Assembly (NCBI GenBank): GCA_023417635.1
Contig: JAEZFF010000119.1
Coordinates: 1-33,795 of the forward strand
Length of the DNA stretch: 33,795 bases
Source: Bacillota bacterium
GTDB lineage: Bacteria; Bacillota; Clostridia; Oscillospirales; Acutalibacteraceae
Direction: 5' to 3'
Position numbers and translations under genes: made by a program. Below are positions 1 to 7,438 of the stretch, in pieces. Position 1 is the stretch's first letter. The number at the start of each line of letters is the position of its first letter. The notes below the pieces were generated by a model. The model did no database searches, had not been told where the DNA came from, and saw nothing but the letters and a program-made list of their open reading frames with translations.

Positions 1-686
1 GCAAGAGACAGCCGCCTTCCGAACATCAAGTGCAAATTGTGAAGGATCATTATCTGGATGCTGATGCTCTTCCGGCTGTTGTCTATCTTTGCACTGGGGA
101 GCGACGTGGAGAAGCCTGCGGAATAAAGCTTGAAGACATCGATTTTGATGCGGGAGTCATCCACATCAGGCGGCACATTGAGCATATTGGCAATAAACCA
201 CACATTTTAAGCGGAGCAAAGACCGAAGCTGGCATTCGAGACATTCCCCTACTAAAAATGCTACGGGAGGCCATTGAGCCAATGCGAAACATGCCACCCG
301 ACACATATATATTGAGTGGGACAAAAGCTCCGCTTACAGCATCACAGTACAAGCATAAGTGGGTAAGTTTTTGGTCTAAACATGGATGCGTTCATCAAAA
401 AGAGCATATTTATCACTATAAAAACCGTTTTGGCGTAATCTGCGAATATCACCACACAGAATATGTGGCGGACGTATGCGCACATCAATTCCGGCACGAA
501 TACGTTTGTATGCTGGCAGAAGTCGGGGTCCCGGAAACAATTGCGATTCAGATTGTTGGCCATGCTAATGTAAAAATGATTCACGAAGTTTACATGGCTC
601 TAAAGCCAAAAATGATAGAGGATACTCGAGCGGCGCTCGATGCTCTTATTTCTACGCCTACAACGCCTAGCAAAACGCCTACTTAA
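1..686 (+). CDS. Tyrosine-type site-specific recombinase (integrase), C-terminal part
   Basis: Phage or ICE integrase that cuts and rejoins DNA at attachment sites. The reading frame is open to base 1, so the N-terminal arm-binding and core-binding regions lie outside the window; a GTG at 30 is only an internal in-frame codon. The catalytic domain is intact: the first Arg in TGERRGEA (about residue 25 from base 30), the beta-strand Lys in GAKTEAGIRDIPL, the HxxR box as HQFRH, the GH dipeptide in IVGHANVKM, and the nucleophilic Tyr in HEVYMAL. The gene points at the 3' end of a tRNA-Pro gene about 100 bp away, the usual arrangement for an element integrated in a tRNA. A hairpin terminator follows the stop. 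Family call is firm; phage versus conjugative element cannot be decided here. Confidence 0.93.
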   Translation, partial: KRQPPSEHQVQIVKDHYLDADALPAVVYLCTGERRGEACGIKLEDIDFDAGVIHIRRHIEHIGNKPHILSGAKTEAGIRDIPLLKMLREAIEPMRNMPPDTYILSGTKAPLTASQYKHKWVSFWSKHGCVHQKEHIYHYKNRFGVICEYHHTEYVADVCAHQFRHEYVCMLAEVGVPETIAIQIVGHANVKMIHEVYMALKPKMIEDTRAALDALISTPTTPSKTPT

Positions 687-743
687 AATGCTCTATTTCG
701 TTCCAAACTACTCCAAAGTATTTTGATTCATTATACAAGGAAA

Positions 744-787
744 CCCGCATAAACACTGGCTTTTTCAGCATTCATGCGGGCTTTTTA
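744..787 (+). terminator. Intrinsic terminator after the integrase
   Basis: A 7-bp stem CCCGCAT (744-750) / ATGCGGG (774-780) is followed by CTTTTTAT. It lies 57 bp after the integrase stop and just before the tRNA 3' end, so it keeps integrase transcription out of the antisense of the tRNA. Confidence 0.75.
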
Positions 788-789
788 TA

Positions 790-865
790 TGGTCCGAGTG
801 GCGAGACTTGAACTCACGGCCTCTTGACCCCCAGTCAAGCGCGCTACCAACTGCGCCACACCCGG
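790..865 (-). tRNA. tRNA-Pro (anticodon GGG)
   Basis: The minus strand folds into a complete 76-nt cloverleaf. The acceptor stem is CCGGGTG / CACTCGG (one G-U), followed by A and an encoded CCA. The D stem is GCGC/GCGC around AGTTGGTA. The anticodon arm is CTTGA-CTGGGGG-TCAAG, giving anticodon GGG, and the T arm is GTGAG-TTCAAGT-CTCGC. It reads CCC and CCU proline codons. It stands alone, with its own promoter just upstream, and its 3' end faces the integrase. Confidence 0.95.
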
Positions 866-878
866 AAACAACTTTATT

Positions 879-907
879 AGTATACCACAACAGCCATTAG
901 ACTGCAA
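879..907 (-). promoter_or_regulatory. Promoter for tRNA-Pro
   Basis: On the minus strand an extended -10 (TG-G-TATACT, -10 at 879-884) lies 13 bp before the tRNA. A weak -35, TTGCAG (902-907), is 17 bp upstream. It sits between the lysC terminator and the tRNA. Confidence 0.5.
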
Positions 908-917
908 GATACACACA

Positions 918-953
918 TAAAAAAGGCCATGCAAAAAATTGCACGGCCTTTTT
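918..953 (-). terminator. Terminator of the hom-thrB-lysC operon
   Basis: A long hairpin with arms about AAAAAGGCCATGCAA and TTGCACGGCCTTTTT (one mismatch) begins 13 bases after the lysC stop. T-runs follow the stem on both strands, so it can work in either direction; by position it ends the lysC transcript. Confidence 0.85.
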
Positions 954-965
954 AAGTTTCCCTGA

Positions 966-2183
966 TTATTTTGAAGCCTTTTCAAAAAACTTCTCATGTA
1001 TGACCGACACAGCATGGTCAGCATCAGAACGGCCAATCAGCACCGAAATCTTTATTTCGCTTGTTGAAATCATCTGGATATTGATGTTTGCATCATAGAG
1101 TGCCTCAAACATCTTAGCAGCCGTACCGGGATGTGATTCCATACCTGCACCCACGATAGAGACCTTTGCAACATTGTCATCATAAACGACTGTGTTGGCA
1201 CCAATCTGCTGGGAAAGTGGGTCAAGTAAGTTAGTCGCCTCTTGTAAATTACTGCGGTTGACGGTAAAGCTGATGTCTTTTGTACCGTTGCGGCCAACCG
1301 ACTGCAGAATGATGTCAACATTGATGCCCTTCGCAGCAAGTCTGGAAAAAATTTTAAATGCGAGGCCCGGTCTGTCCGGTACCCCAATAATTGAAATCCG
1401 TGCGACTCCCTCGTCTTTTGCTACTCCGTTAATCAGCATACCTTCCACTTTTGCTGCCTCCTTAACAATTGTCCCCGGTTTATCTTCCATACTGGAAAGT
1501 ACCTCGAGTTCAATGCCATATTTTTTAGCCATCTCTACGGAACGGTTATTCAGGACCTGCGCACCAAGCGATGCAAGTTCCAGCATTTCATCATACGAGA
1601 TAGTCCCCAATTTCCTTGCATTTTTTACTTTGCGCGGATCAGCAGTAAATACACCTTCCACGTCCGTGTATATTTGGCAAAGATCCGCGTGCATAACAGC
1701 CGCGATTGCTACTGCACTTGTGTCGGAGCCGCCGCGGCCAAGAGTGGTCATATCATCATAGCGGTTAATGCCCTGAAAACCCGTAACCACCACAATGTTC
1801 TTCTTGTCAAGTTCTTTCTGAATGCGATCCGGTTCTACACGCTTAATACGCGCACTTCCATATGAAGAGTCCGTTAAGAAGCCGGCCTGCCATCCGAGGA
1901 GCGAAACTACCGGGTAGCCAAGTTTTTCAATCGCCATTGCAAGCAATGAAGCCGACATTTGTTCTCCGGCAGTCAAAAGCATATCCATCTCGCGTTTGGA
2001 AGCATTCTCATTTACTTCCTTAGCCTTGGCAATTAAATCATCCGTTGTGTCGCCCTGTGCGGAAACAACAACTACTACATTATTGCCCTTCGCATACGTC
2101 TTTGTTACCGTACTCGCCACATGGAACAGACGCTCGGCATTGGCAACCGAACTGCCGCCAAATTTCTGAACAATTAAGCTCAT
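966..2183 (-). CDS. lysC: Aspartate kinase (LysC)
   Basis: Phosphorylates L-aspartate, the first step toward lysine, threonine and methionine (and diaminopimelate for peptidoglycan). The 405 aa match a monofunctional bacterial aspartokinase. The N-terminal kinase domain starts with VQKFGGSSVAN and carries LGRGGSDTSAVAIA near residue 150. Two C-terminal ACT domains (about 260-400) would bind the amino-acid effector. The ATG has a GGAGG upstream. It is the last gene of hom-thrB-lysC, 62 bp after thrB. An in-frame GTG at 1448, behind a perfect AAGGAGG, would yield a 160-aa product made of just the ACT region, as in the two-subunit LysC of Bacillus subtilis. Confidence 0.96.
   Translation of the reverse strand: MSLIVQKFGGSSVANAERLFHVASTVTKTYAKGNNVVVVVSAQGDTTDDLIAKAKEVNENASKREMDMLLTAGEQMSASLLAMAIEKLGYPVVSLLGWQAGFLTDSSYGSARIKRVEPDRIQKELDKKNIVVVTGFQGINRYDDMTTLGRGGSDTSAVAIAAVMHADLCQIYTDVEGVFTADPRKVKNARKLGTISYDEMLELASLGAQVLNNRSVEMAKKYGIELEVLSSMEDKPGTIVKEAAKVEGMLINGVAKDEGVARISIIGVPDRPGLAFKIFSRLAAKGINVDIILQSVGRNGTKDISFTVNRSNLQEATNLLDPLSQQIGANTVVYDDNVAKVSIVGAGMESHPGTAAKMFEALYDANINIQMISTSEIKISVLIGRSDADHAVSVIHEKFFEKASK
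1446..1463 (-). promoter_or_regulatory. Internal ribosome binding site and GTG start in lysC (beta subunit)
   Basis: Inside lysC the minus strand carries AAGGAGG (1463-1457), then 8 bases, then an in-frame GTG (1448-1446). Translation from here runs to the lysC stop and gives 160 aa covering only the regulatory ACT domains. B. subtilis aspartokinase II is known to make an alpha subunit and a roughly 160-residue beta subunit from one gene in this way. The Shine-Dalgarno and spacing are seen; the use of the site is inferred. Confidence 0.6.
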
Positions 2184-2245
2184 ATTGTTCCATCCTCCAT
2201 ACCAATCTTATAATTCTTATGCAGCTGGGATCTGCAGAAAAACTG

Positions 2246-3142
2246 TTATTCTGTAAAAATTTGTGCTCCATCGGAATCTGTAGCAAGCGTTAAAATGCGC
2301 CAGCCGGTAATGTTCTTCTGTTTCAAGCGGACTTCTGCCTGAGAAGAAAATACTTTTGCATCATCCGCAGCCACCATGGAAATAATCGTTGGCCCTGCAC
2401 CGCTGACGTAAGTTCCAAGGGAACCGAGTTCATAACTCATGCGAAATACATCTTCAAGGTGGTCAATCAGGCTCGCACGATACGGCTGATGAATTCTGTC
2501 CTGCACAGCAACACGCAGGTTTTCCAGTTTTCCGGAAAAGAGCGAAGCCGTCATCAAAGCGGAACGCGAAAGATTGTATACCGCGTCGCTGCGCGAATAT
2601 TGCTGTGGCAGCACCGAGCGCGCCTTCTCCGTCTTCAGCTCGAAAGGCGGAATAAACAGCACAAAGCGGATCTTTTCAGAAACCGGAACACTGATATTGT
2701 AGACTCGGCCTGCTTCCATAGCACAGGCGGCAAGCCCGCCTTCCAGGGCCGGAGTGGTATTGTCCGGGTGGCCTTCAATCGCTGCGGCAAGGTCAATCAG
2801 TTCCTGCTGATTGAGGGGACTTCCAAGGAGGCGGTTCGCGCCGCAGATGCCTGCAACAATGCAGGCTGAACTGCTGCCAAGACCGCGCGCCATAGGAATA
2901 TTGTTGAGCTGCACAATTTTTAGGCCCGGAAGCTTATGGCCGCACTGCTCATAAAGACGTTTCGCAGCCCAGTAAATTAAATTTGTTTCATCACGCGGAA
3001 TCTCAATCTTGTCTTTACTGGTAATATCAACTGTGTCGGATTCCTCCATCCACACCTGATTGTACATATTGAGCGCTATGCCAAGAGCGTCAAAGCCGGA
3101 TCCAAGATTTGCACTGGTTGCCGGCACCTGAATTCGTATCAT
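2246..3142 (-). CDS. thrB: Homoserine kinase (ThrB)
   Basis: Phosphorylates L-homoserine with ATP to O-phosphohomoserine, the precursor of threonine. At 298 aa it is a standard GHMP-superfamily kinase. The N-terminal PATSANLGSGFDALG is typical of ThrB. The phosphate-binding loop is ARGLGSSSACI (about residues 88-99), and the C-terminal GHMP motif is YVSGAGPTIISM (about residue 250). It lies 18 bp after hom and 62 bp before lysC in the same orientation. No threonine synthase (thrC) is in the window, so the last step must be encoded elsewhere. Confidence 0.95.
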   Translation of the reverse strand: MIRIQVPATSANLGSGFDALGIALNMYNQVWMEESDTVDITSKDKIEIPRDETNLIYWAAKRLYEQCGHKLPGLKIVQLNNIPMARGLGSSSACIVAGICGANRLLGSPLNQQELIDLAAAIEGHPDNTTPALEGGLAACAMEAGRVYNISVPVSEKIRFVLFIPPFELKTEKARSVLPQQYSRSDAVYNLSRSALMTASLFSGKLENLRVAVQDRIHQPYRASLIDHLEDVFRMSYELGSLGTYVSGAGPTIISMVAADDAKVFSSQAEVRLKQKNITGWRILTLATDSDGAQIFTE

Positions 3143-3160
3143 TTTAACATCCCCAAAGAT

Positions 3161-4405
3161 TTACATATCGCCAATGCGAATTGTGCTCAGAATTTTTATA
3201 CCGTATTCTGTAAGCTTTTCAAGTTTGCTTAGAATCTCCTGTTCCTTCATCACAGGAGTCACAAATGCAGCTTCACCCGGCTTTGAATGCCTGCGGGAAA
3301 GAAAATCAAAACTGCCAAACACTTCTGTTACTTTTGCCCAAGCTTTTTCAACGTCCAGCGAACTGAAGCGGACGTACATGCCAATTTCGTTTTGCCGATA
3401 ATCTTCTACATAATCTGCGGAACCATCTTCCCAAAAAAGATATTTTCGCGCTTTAAAATGTTTGACACAGTCAATGATATCGGCAACTACTGCGCTGGCC
3501 GTTGGAAATTTTCCAGCGCCTTTTCCGTAAAATACAACATCACCCGTTGCATCGCCGCGTACCATAATGGCATTGAAAACATCATCAACATTGGCAAGCT
3601 GGCTTTCCCTCGGAAGAATCATAGGACATACAATAATCTGCACCTTTTTGTTCTTATCCCGCCTGACCATCCCAATCAGCTTGATAACGCCGCCCCAGGC
3701 AGCCGCATACCTAACGTCTTCCGATGTAATCTTTGTAATGCCCTCTGTATGTACCTGCTCGGGGTAAACATGCCTTCCATACGCAAGCGAAGCTAGGATG
3801 CAGATTTTTCGGCATGTGTCGTATCCTTCAATATCCGCTTCGGGGTTACGCTCCGCATACCCTTTTTTTTGAGCAAGTATAAGCGCATCCTGAAAATCCA
3901 TTTTATCCTGAATCATTTTTGTCAAAATAAAATTCGTTGTACCATTTAGAATGCCTGCAATTCCCACAACTTCATTTGCTGCAAGGCACTGGCTGATTGG
4001 GCGGATAATCGGTATGCCGCCACCCACGCTTGCTTCAAACAAAAAATTGAGATTGTTCTGCTGTGCAATCTTCAAAAGCTTAGCACCTTTTGCAGCAACA
4101 AGCTCTTTGTTGGAAGTTACCACGCTCTTCCCGTTTTCCAGGCAGCGCTTTACATAATCGTATGCAGGATGGATTCCACCCATCACTTCCACAACAATCC
4201 GTACTTCCGGATCATTCACAATCGTGTCAAATGAGCGGGTAAAACGGTCTGAAACCGGCGAACCGGGGTAATCGTGACGAACTAGAATGTATTTTACGTG
4301 GATTTGGCTCTTGGCTTTCCGGGCAATGCTGTCAGCATGTTTTGTGAGGACCTCAACGGTTCCGGAACCGACCGTGCCATAGCCCAATACTGCAATTTCA
4401 ATCAT
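3161..4405 (-). CDS. hom: Homoserine dehydrogenase (Hom)
   Basis: Reduces aspartate semialdehyde to homoserine with NAD(P)H, the branch-point step for threonine and methionine. The 414 aa contain the Rossmann loop GYGTVGSGT near the N-terminus, the conserved stretches TSNKELVAAKG and EASVGGGIPII, and a C-terminal ACT domain (about 340-414), so the enzyme is probably feedback-regulated. The ATG is preceded by GAGGAGG at good spacing. First gene of hom-thrB-lysC, with a clear promoter about 50 bp upstream. Confidence 0.96.
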   Translation of the reverse strand: MIEIAVLGYGTVGSGTVEVLTKHADSIARKAKSQIHVKYILVRHDYPGSPVSDRFTRSFDTIVNDPEVRIVVEVMGGIHPAYDYVKRCLENGKSVVTSNKELVAAKGAKLLKIAQQNNLNFLFEASVGGGIPIIRPISQCLAANEVVGIAGILNGTTNFILTKMIQDKMDFQDALILAQKKGYAERNPEADIEGYDTCRKICILASLAYGRHVYPEQVHTEGITKITSEDVRYAAAWGGVIKLIGMVRRDKNKKVQIIVCPMILPRESQLANVDDVFNAIMVRGDATGDVVFYGKGAGKFPTASAVVADIIDCVKHFKARKYLFWEDGSADYVEDYRQNEIGMYVRFSSLDVEKAWAKVTEVFGSFDFLSRRHSKPGEAAFVTPVMKEQEILSKLEKLTEYGIKILSTIRIGDM

Positions 4406-4453
4406 TTAAAGTCCTCCTCTTCTGATTGCCCCCTAATATTTTCACACTTTAAC

Positions 4454-4482
4454 AGTTTAACACGAATTAGTCCGTGTTTCAA
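4454..4482 (-). promoter_or_regulatory. Promoter of hom-thrB-lysC
   Basis: On the minus strand TTGAAA (4482-4477), a 17-bp spacer and TAAACT (4459-4454) lie 48 bp before the hom start, in the 99-bp gap after the penicillin-binding protein gene. No T-box or other long leader fits in the remaining space. Confidence 0.65.
4459..4478. promoter_or_regulatory. Palindrome inside the hom promoter (operator candidate)
   Basis: AACACG (4459-4464) and CGTGTT (4473-4478) form a perfect 6-bp inverted repeat with an 8-bp centre. It fills the spacer between -35 and -10, so a dimeric repressor bound here would block RNA polymerase. The palindrome is seen; the operator role is inferred and no regulator is identified. 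Confidence 0.4.
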
Positions 4483-4504
4483 TCGTAAAATCTGACGAAA
4501 ATTG

Positions 4505-6865
4505 TCACGGGGCGTGTGGGCCTTCTGTTCTGCCGCCCGATTTTGCTCCATTTCCACTGCCAGAAACTGCCGAAGAAGATGGTTTACTCTGCGGCTGAGG
4601 CTGGGAACCACTTCCCGAATCTGATGACGTCAATGCTGATGACCCGGTATTGGATGAAGCATCAAAAGAACTGGAACCATTTGACCCGGCCGAGCTGCTT
4701 CCGACCTCTGTGCCTGGGGAAGTAGACCCGTTTGCCCCACTGTCATTGCCAAAACTACTGGGCATATTGCTTTTGTCATACCAACCGATACTGGTGTTTG
4801 CACTGGAACCCGGTGCGGCAAGCTTTCCATTGCTCGTATAAAATGCCGCCGAAACAACATTTGGGTCGAAATTAAAAGTCTTGTCCGGTTTATTTTGAAG
4901 GTATCCCACCATAATGGTTTTCCAGATTTTTTTTGCAAATGCCGCCTGATATTCTTCGGTTTTTCTCGGTGTTGCATATCCCGTCCACACACCGGCTACC
5001 GCATATGGCGTTCCACCGATAAACCAGCTGTCTACATTGCCATCCGTTGTACCGGTTTTGCCAAAGGTCTGCCAGCCACTGATGTTTGCCTGCTGGCCGG
5101 TACCGTTTAGCATGACATTGTTCAGCAATTTGTTCATAATAGTTGCCGTTGAAGAGGAAACAGCCTGCGTTGGAACGGATGAGCGATTATCCATCCCGTT
5201 AATTACGTTGCCGTCATGGTCGGTAACGTAATAATAGGTGAAAGGCTTATAGTACTTCCCGCCGTTTCCAAAGATCTGGTAAGCAGCCGTCATTTCACGC
5301 ACTGTAACACCGTGTGTGAGGCCGCCGATCCCTGCAGCAAGGTTATAATCGGAAGAATCGATTGTAGTAAACCCAAGTTTCTGGCGCATAAATTCGATGC
5401 CATATTTTGGCGTAATGGAGCGGAACACCTGAATGGCAGAGGCATTGTAGGATTCCTGCAGCGCATATGCCACTGTAATTTCGCCATGATAAGTGCGGTC
5501 CCAGTTGTTCGGGCCTGGTTTCCCATCCCCCCAGTAATTTGCTACAGGCTCATCGTTCACTAAGCTTGAGTAATTAATCTTTCCCAAATTAATCGCCGGG
5601 CCATATACAGCAAGCGGCTTAATCGAGGAACCCGGCTGCCGTTCAGCTGCTGTTGCATAATTGAAAAGCCGGTTTTGCGTTTTCTTTCCGCGGGCTCCTA
5701 CAATGGCCATTACACGACCAGAGTAGTCCATGGCAACATAACCGCCCTGCAGGTTTGGGTAAGACGACGGGAATGCACCGCCGTCCACAAATGCAGTTTC
5801 TGCGTTTTTCTGCAAGTCTTGATTCATAGCAGAATAAATCTTCAGCCCGCCGTGGTAAATCATATCCACCGCACGTTCTGCAGAACAGTTGTAGGCTTTC
5901 ATCAGCCCTTCTTTTACATCTTCAAAAAGCGCGTCAGTATACCAATTCCAAACAGAGTCTTCATCAACAACCGCCGCCTTTTTTCTCGCGGCAAATTTCA
6001 TATGCTCCGACTCAGTCATAGCAGCTTTATACTGAGCATCCGTTATCCTTTTTTGGTCATGCATCGCTGTTAAAACAGTCTGCTGGCGTTTTTTATTCGC
6101 TTCCGGGTGAAGCAGCGGGTTATATGCCGTTGGATTCTGCGTAATGCCGGCTATGGCAGCGCACTGTGCAATGTCACAGCCTGTAATATCTTTGTCAAAA
6201 TATGTGTTTGCCGCAGCCTCGACTCCATTGCATCCACTGCCGAAATTTACAACATTCAGGTAGGCTGTCAATATTTCTTCTTTTGAATATTTTCTTTCAA
6301 GATTTTTAGCCCGGAAGATTTCTTTGACTTTTCGTGTAAGGCTTACCTCATCGTCACCAGTCAAGTTCTTTATCAGCTGTTGGGTAATGGTAGAGCCACC
6401 ATACCCACTGCTGCCTTTAACTATATGAAAAAGGCTTGCCGCAGCGCCAAGCGTCCTTTTCCAGTCAACACCGTCATGTTCCCAGAAACGTTTGTCCTCA
6501 ATCGAAACAATCGCGTCTTTCATAGACTGCGGGATTTTATCGTAGTCTTCCCAAATACGGTTTTCTTCACTGTAAAGGCTGGTATATTGCACCGGTTTTG
6601 CGCTGTTGTCGCCTGTTCCGTTTACATAAATAAACGTCGTATAGTTCAATTTCAGTTTCTGCAAATCCAGGTTAACCGAAGTATCTTTCAGGTTAAATAC
6701 AAAAACTGCAAGGGAAACCGCCACAACAGATCCTGCTATGACTAAGACAATAAAGGCCGTCAAAAGGCCCTTTAAAAACATATGAAAAACCGATTTTCCA
6801 GTAGAAATTCTGTCACCCGGAATGCCAGCTGAACCCGCATACCGGTTAATGTCTGTTTTTCTCAT
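4505..6865 (-). CDS. Class A penicillin-binding protein (PBP1A type)
   Basis: Bifunctional peptidoglycan synthase of the cell membrane: it polymerises glycan strands (GT51 domain) and cross-links peptides (transpeptidase domain). I chose the ATG at 6865 (MRKTDINRYAG, 786 aa), which has AGGCGG six bases upstream; the frame is open 60 codons further but that part is not protein-like. There is a short cytoplasmic tail, one membrane helix (about 32-57), then the GT51 motif IEDKRFWEHDGVDW with catalytic Glu near 123 and GGSTITQQL at about 157. The transpeptidase has SSIK with Ser413, SYN at 472 and KTGT at 603. The last ~100 residues are a Ser/Gly-rich low-complexity tail. It is divergent from the BofC-like gene. 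Confidence 0.95.
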   Translation of the reverse strand: MRKTDINRYAGSAGIPGDRISTGKSVFHMFLKGLLTAFIVLVIAGSVVAVSLAVFVFNLKDTSVNLDLQKLKLNYTTFIYVNGTGDNSAKPVQYTSLYSEENRIWEDYDKIPQSMKDAIVSIEDKRFWEHDGVDWKRTLGAAASLFHIVKGSSGYGGSTITQQLIKNLTGDDEVSLTRKVKEIFRAKNLERKYSKEEILTAYLNVVNFGSGCNGVEAAANTYFDKDITGCDIAQCAAIAGITQNPTAYNPLLHPEANKKRQQTVLTAMHDQKRITDAQYKAAMTESEHMKFAARKKAAVVDEDSVWNWYTDALFEDVKEGLMKAYNCSAERAVDMIYHGGLKIYSAMNQDLQKNAETAFVDGGAFPSSYPNLQGGYVAMDYSGRVMAIVGARGKKTQNRLFNYATAAERQPGSSIKPLAVYGPAINLGKINYSSLVNDEPVANYWGDGKPGPNNWDRTYHGEITVAYALQESYNASAIQVFRSITPKYGIEFMRQKLGFTTIDSSDYNLAAGIGGLTHGVTVREMTAAYQIFGNGGKYYKPFTYYYVTDHDGNVINGMDNRSSVPTQAVSSSTATIMNKLLNNVMLNGTGQQANISGWQTFGKTGTTDGNVDSWFIGGTPYAVAGVWTGYATPRKTEEYQAAFAKKIWKTIMVGYLQNKPDKTFNFDPNVVSAAFYTSNGKLAAPGSSANTSIGWYDKSNMPSSFGNDSGANGSTSPGTEVGSSSAGSNGSSSFDASSNTGSSALTSSDSGSGSQPQPQSKPSSSAVSGSGNGAKSGGRTEGPHAP

Positions 6866-6896
6866 CAGGCACCGCCTTTCCTCCAAGGAATAAGCA

Positions 6897-6925
6897 AAAT
6901 ATACGCTGAATAATTTACCATAATT
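6897..6925 (+). promoter_or_regulatory. Possible forespore-type promoter for the BofC-like gene
   Basis: AAATA (6897-6901), 17 bases and CATAATT (6919-6925) resemble sigma-F/sigma-G elements (GHATR and CATNHTA) with one mismatch in each box, and lie 28 bp before the start. The match is weak and no good sigma-A promoter is visible; treat as a hint only. Confidence 0.25.
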
Positions 6926-6953
6926 TGCACAAGCTAACGCCGAGGTGATTGCC

Positions 6954-7337
6954 GTGAAAAAGGGATTGATGGTAACACTGTGCTTTGCCGTACTGACAGT
7001 TTCAGCTATATTTTTAATCAGCGGCGGAACAAGACAGCAGGTCAAAACGCTCTCGGCTTCTTCTAGTAAGAGTATGTCAAGTTATTGTACCGCAAATACC
7101 GTGTCAAGTCAAGAAAGCAGCAGTTCAGCGGCTTCTGCCCAAGCGGCCGCCTGCTTTATTGTGAAGGAATACAATGGCCATATCGGCGTTTACCGCAGCG
7201 GCGAAAGTACGCCATTTCGTGAATATAACACCGATGTACAGATTCTTCCAAAAGCTGACCGCACAGCACTTGAACATGGCAAAACCGTGCATACCATGGC
7301 CGAGGTAGAAAAGATTGTAGAAGACTATGATGGATAA
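6954..7337 (+). CDS. Small membrane-anchored protein with BofC-like C-terminal domain
   Basis: A 127-aa protein. I place the start at GTG 6954 because GAGGTGAT (6942-6949) is a near-perfect ribosome binding site for it; the GTG at 6945 lies inside that site. Layout: Lys-Lys plus one hydrophobic segment (about residues 3-22, a signal anchor), a Ser/Ala-rich linker (about 28-60), then a compact domain starting FIVKEYNGHIGVYRSG and ending MAEVEKIVEDYDG. That pattern (ikEydGkIaVy... and a terminal EDYD/T) is what I know from the C-terminal domain of BofC and many short clostridial proteins of unknown role. In Bacillus BofC acts in the forespore on the SpoIVB protease; such a role here is only inferred. 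Confidence 0.6.
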   Translation: MKKGLMVTLCFAVLTVSAIFLISGGTRQQVKTLSASSSKSMSSYCTANTVSSQESSSSAASAQAAACFIVKEYNGHIGVYRSGESTPFREYNTDVQILPKADRTALEHGKTVHTMAEVEKIVEDYDG

Positions 7338-7391
7338 GATAGGGCTGCACCCAGCATCGTATTTTGTTCAGACAAATCAGAAAATTGAAAG

Positions 7392-7419
7392 GCGCCGTGC
7401 GGACTTTTCCACACGGCGC
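7392..7419 (-). terminator. Terminator at the end of leuS (convergent)
   Basis: GCGCCGTGCGGA / TCCACACGGCGC forms a 12-bp stem with one mismatch and a short T-rich loop, 20 bases after the leuS stop. On the minus strand it is followed by TTTCAATTTT. It lies between convergent leuS and the BofC-like gene and probably serves both. Confidence 0.7.
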
Positions 7420-7438
7420 TCCAGCATTTTTCAGCATT

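Larger units (their letters stand above)
1..830. mobile_element. Right end of an integrative element inserted at tRNA-Pro
   Basis: Inference from an active-looking integrase followed directly by a tRNA gene whose 3' end faces it. The attachment core would lie within the 3' half of the tRNA (about 790-830), restored on integration by the element. The other end and the duplicated core are outside the window, so the exact boundary is unknown. Confidence 0.6.

Noticed and set aside
6866..7045. 60-codon N-terminal extension of the penicillin-binding protein frame
   Set aside because: It overlaps the divergent gene start, has no ribosome binding site, and the ATG at 6865 has a good one followed by a typical short cytoplasmic tail and membrane helix.
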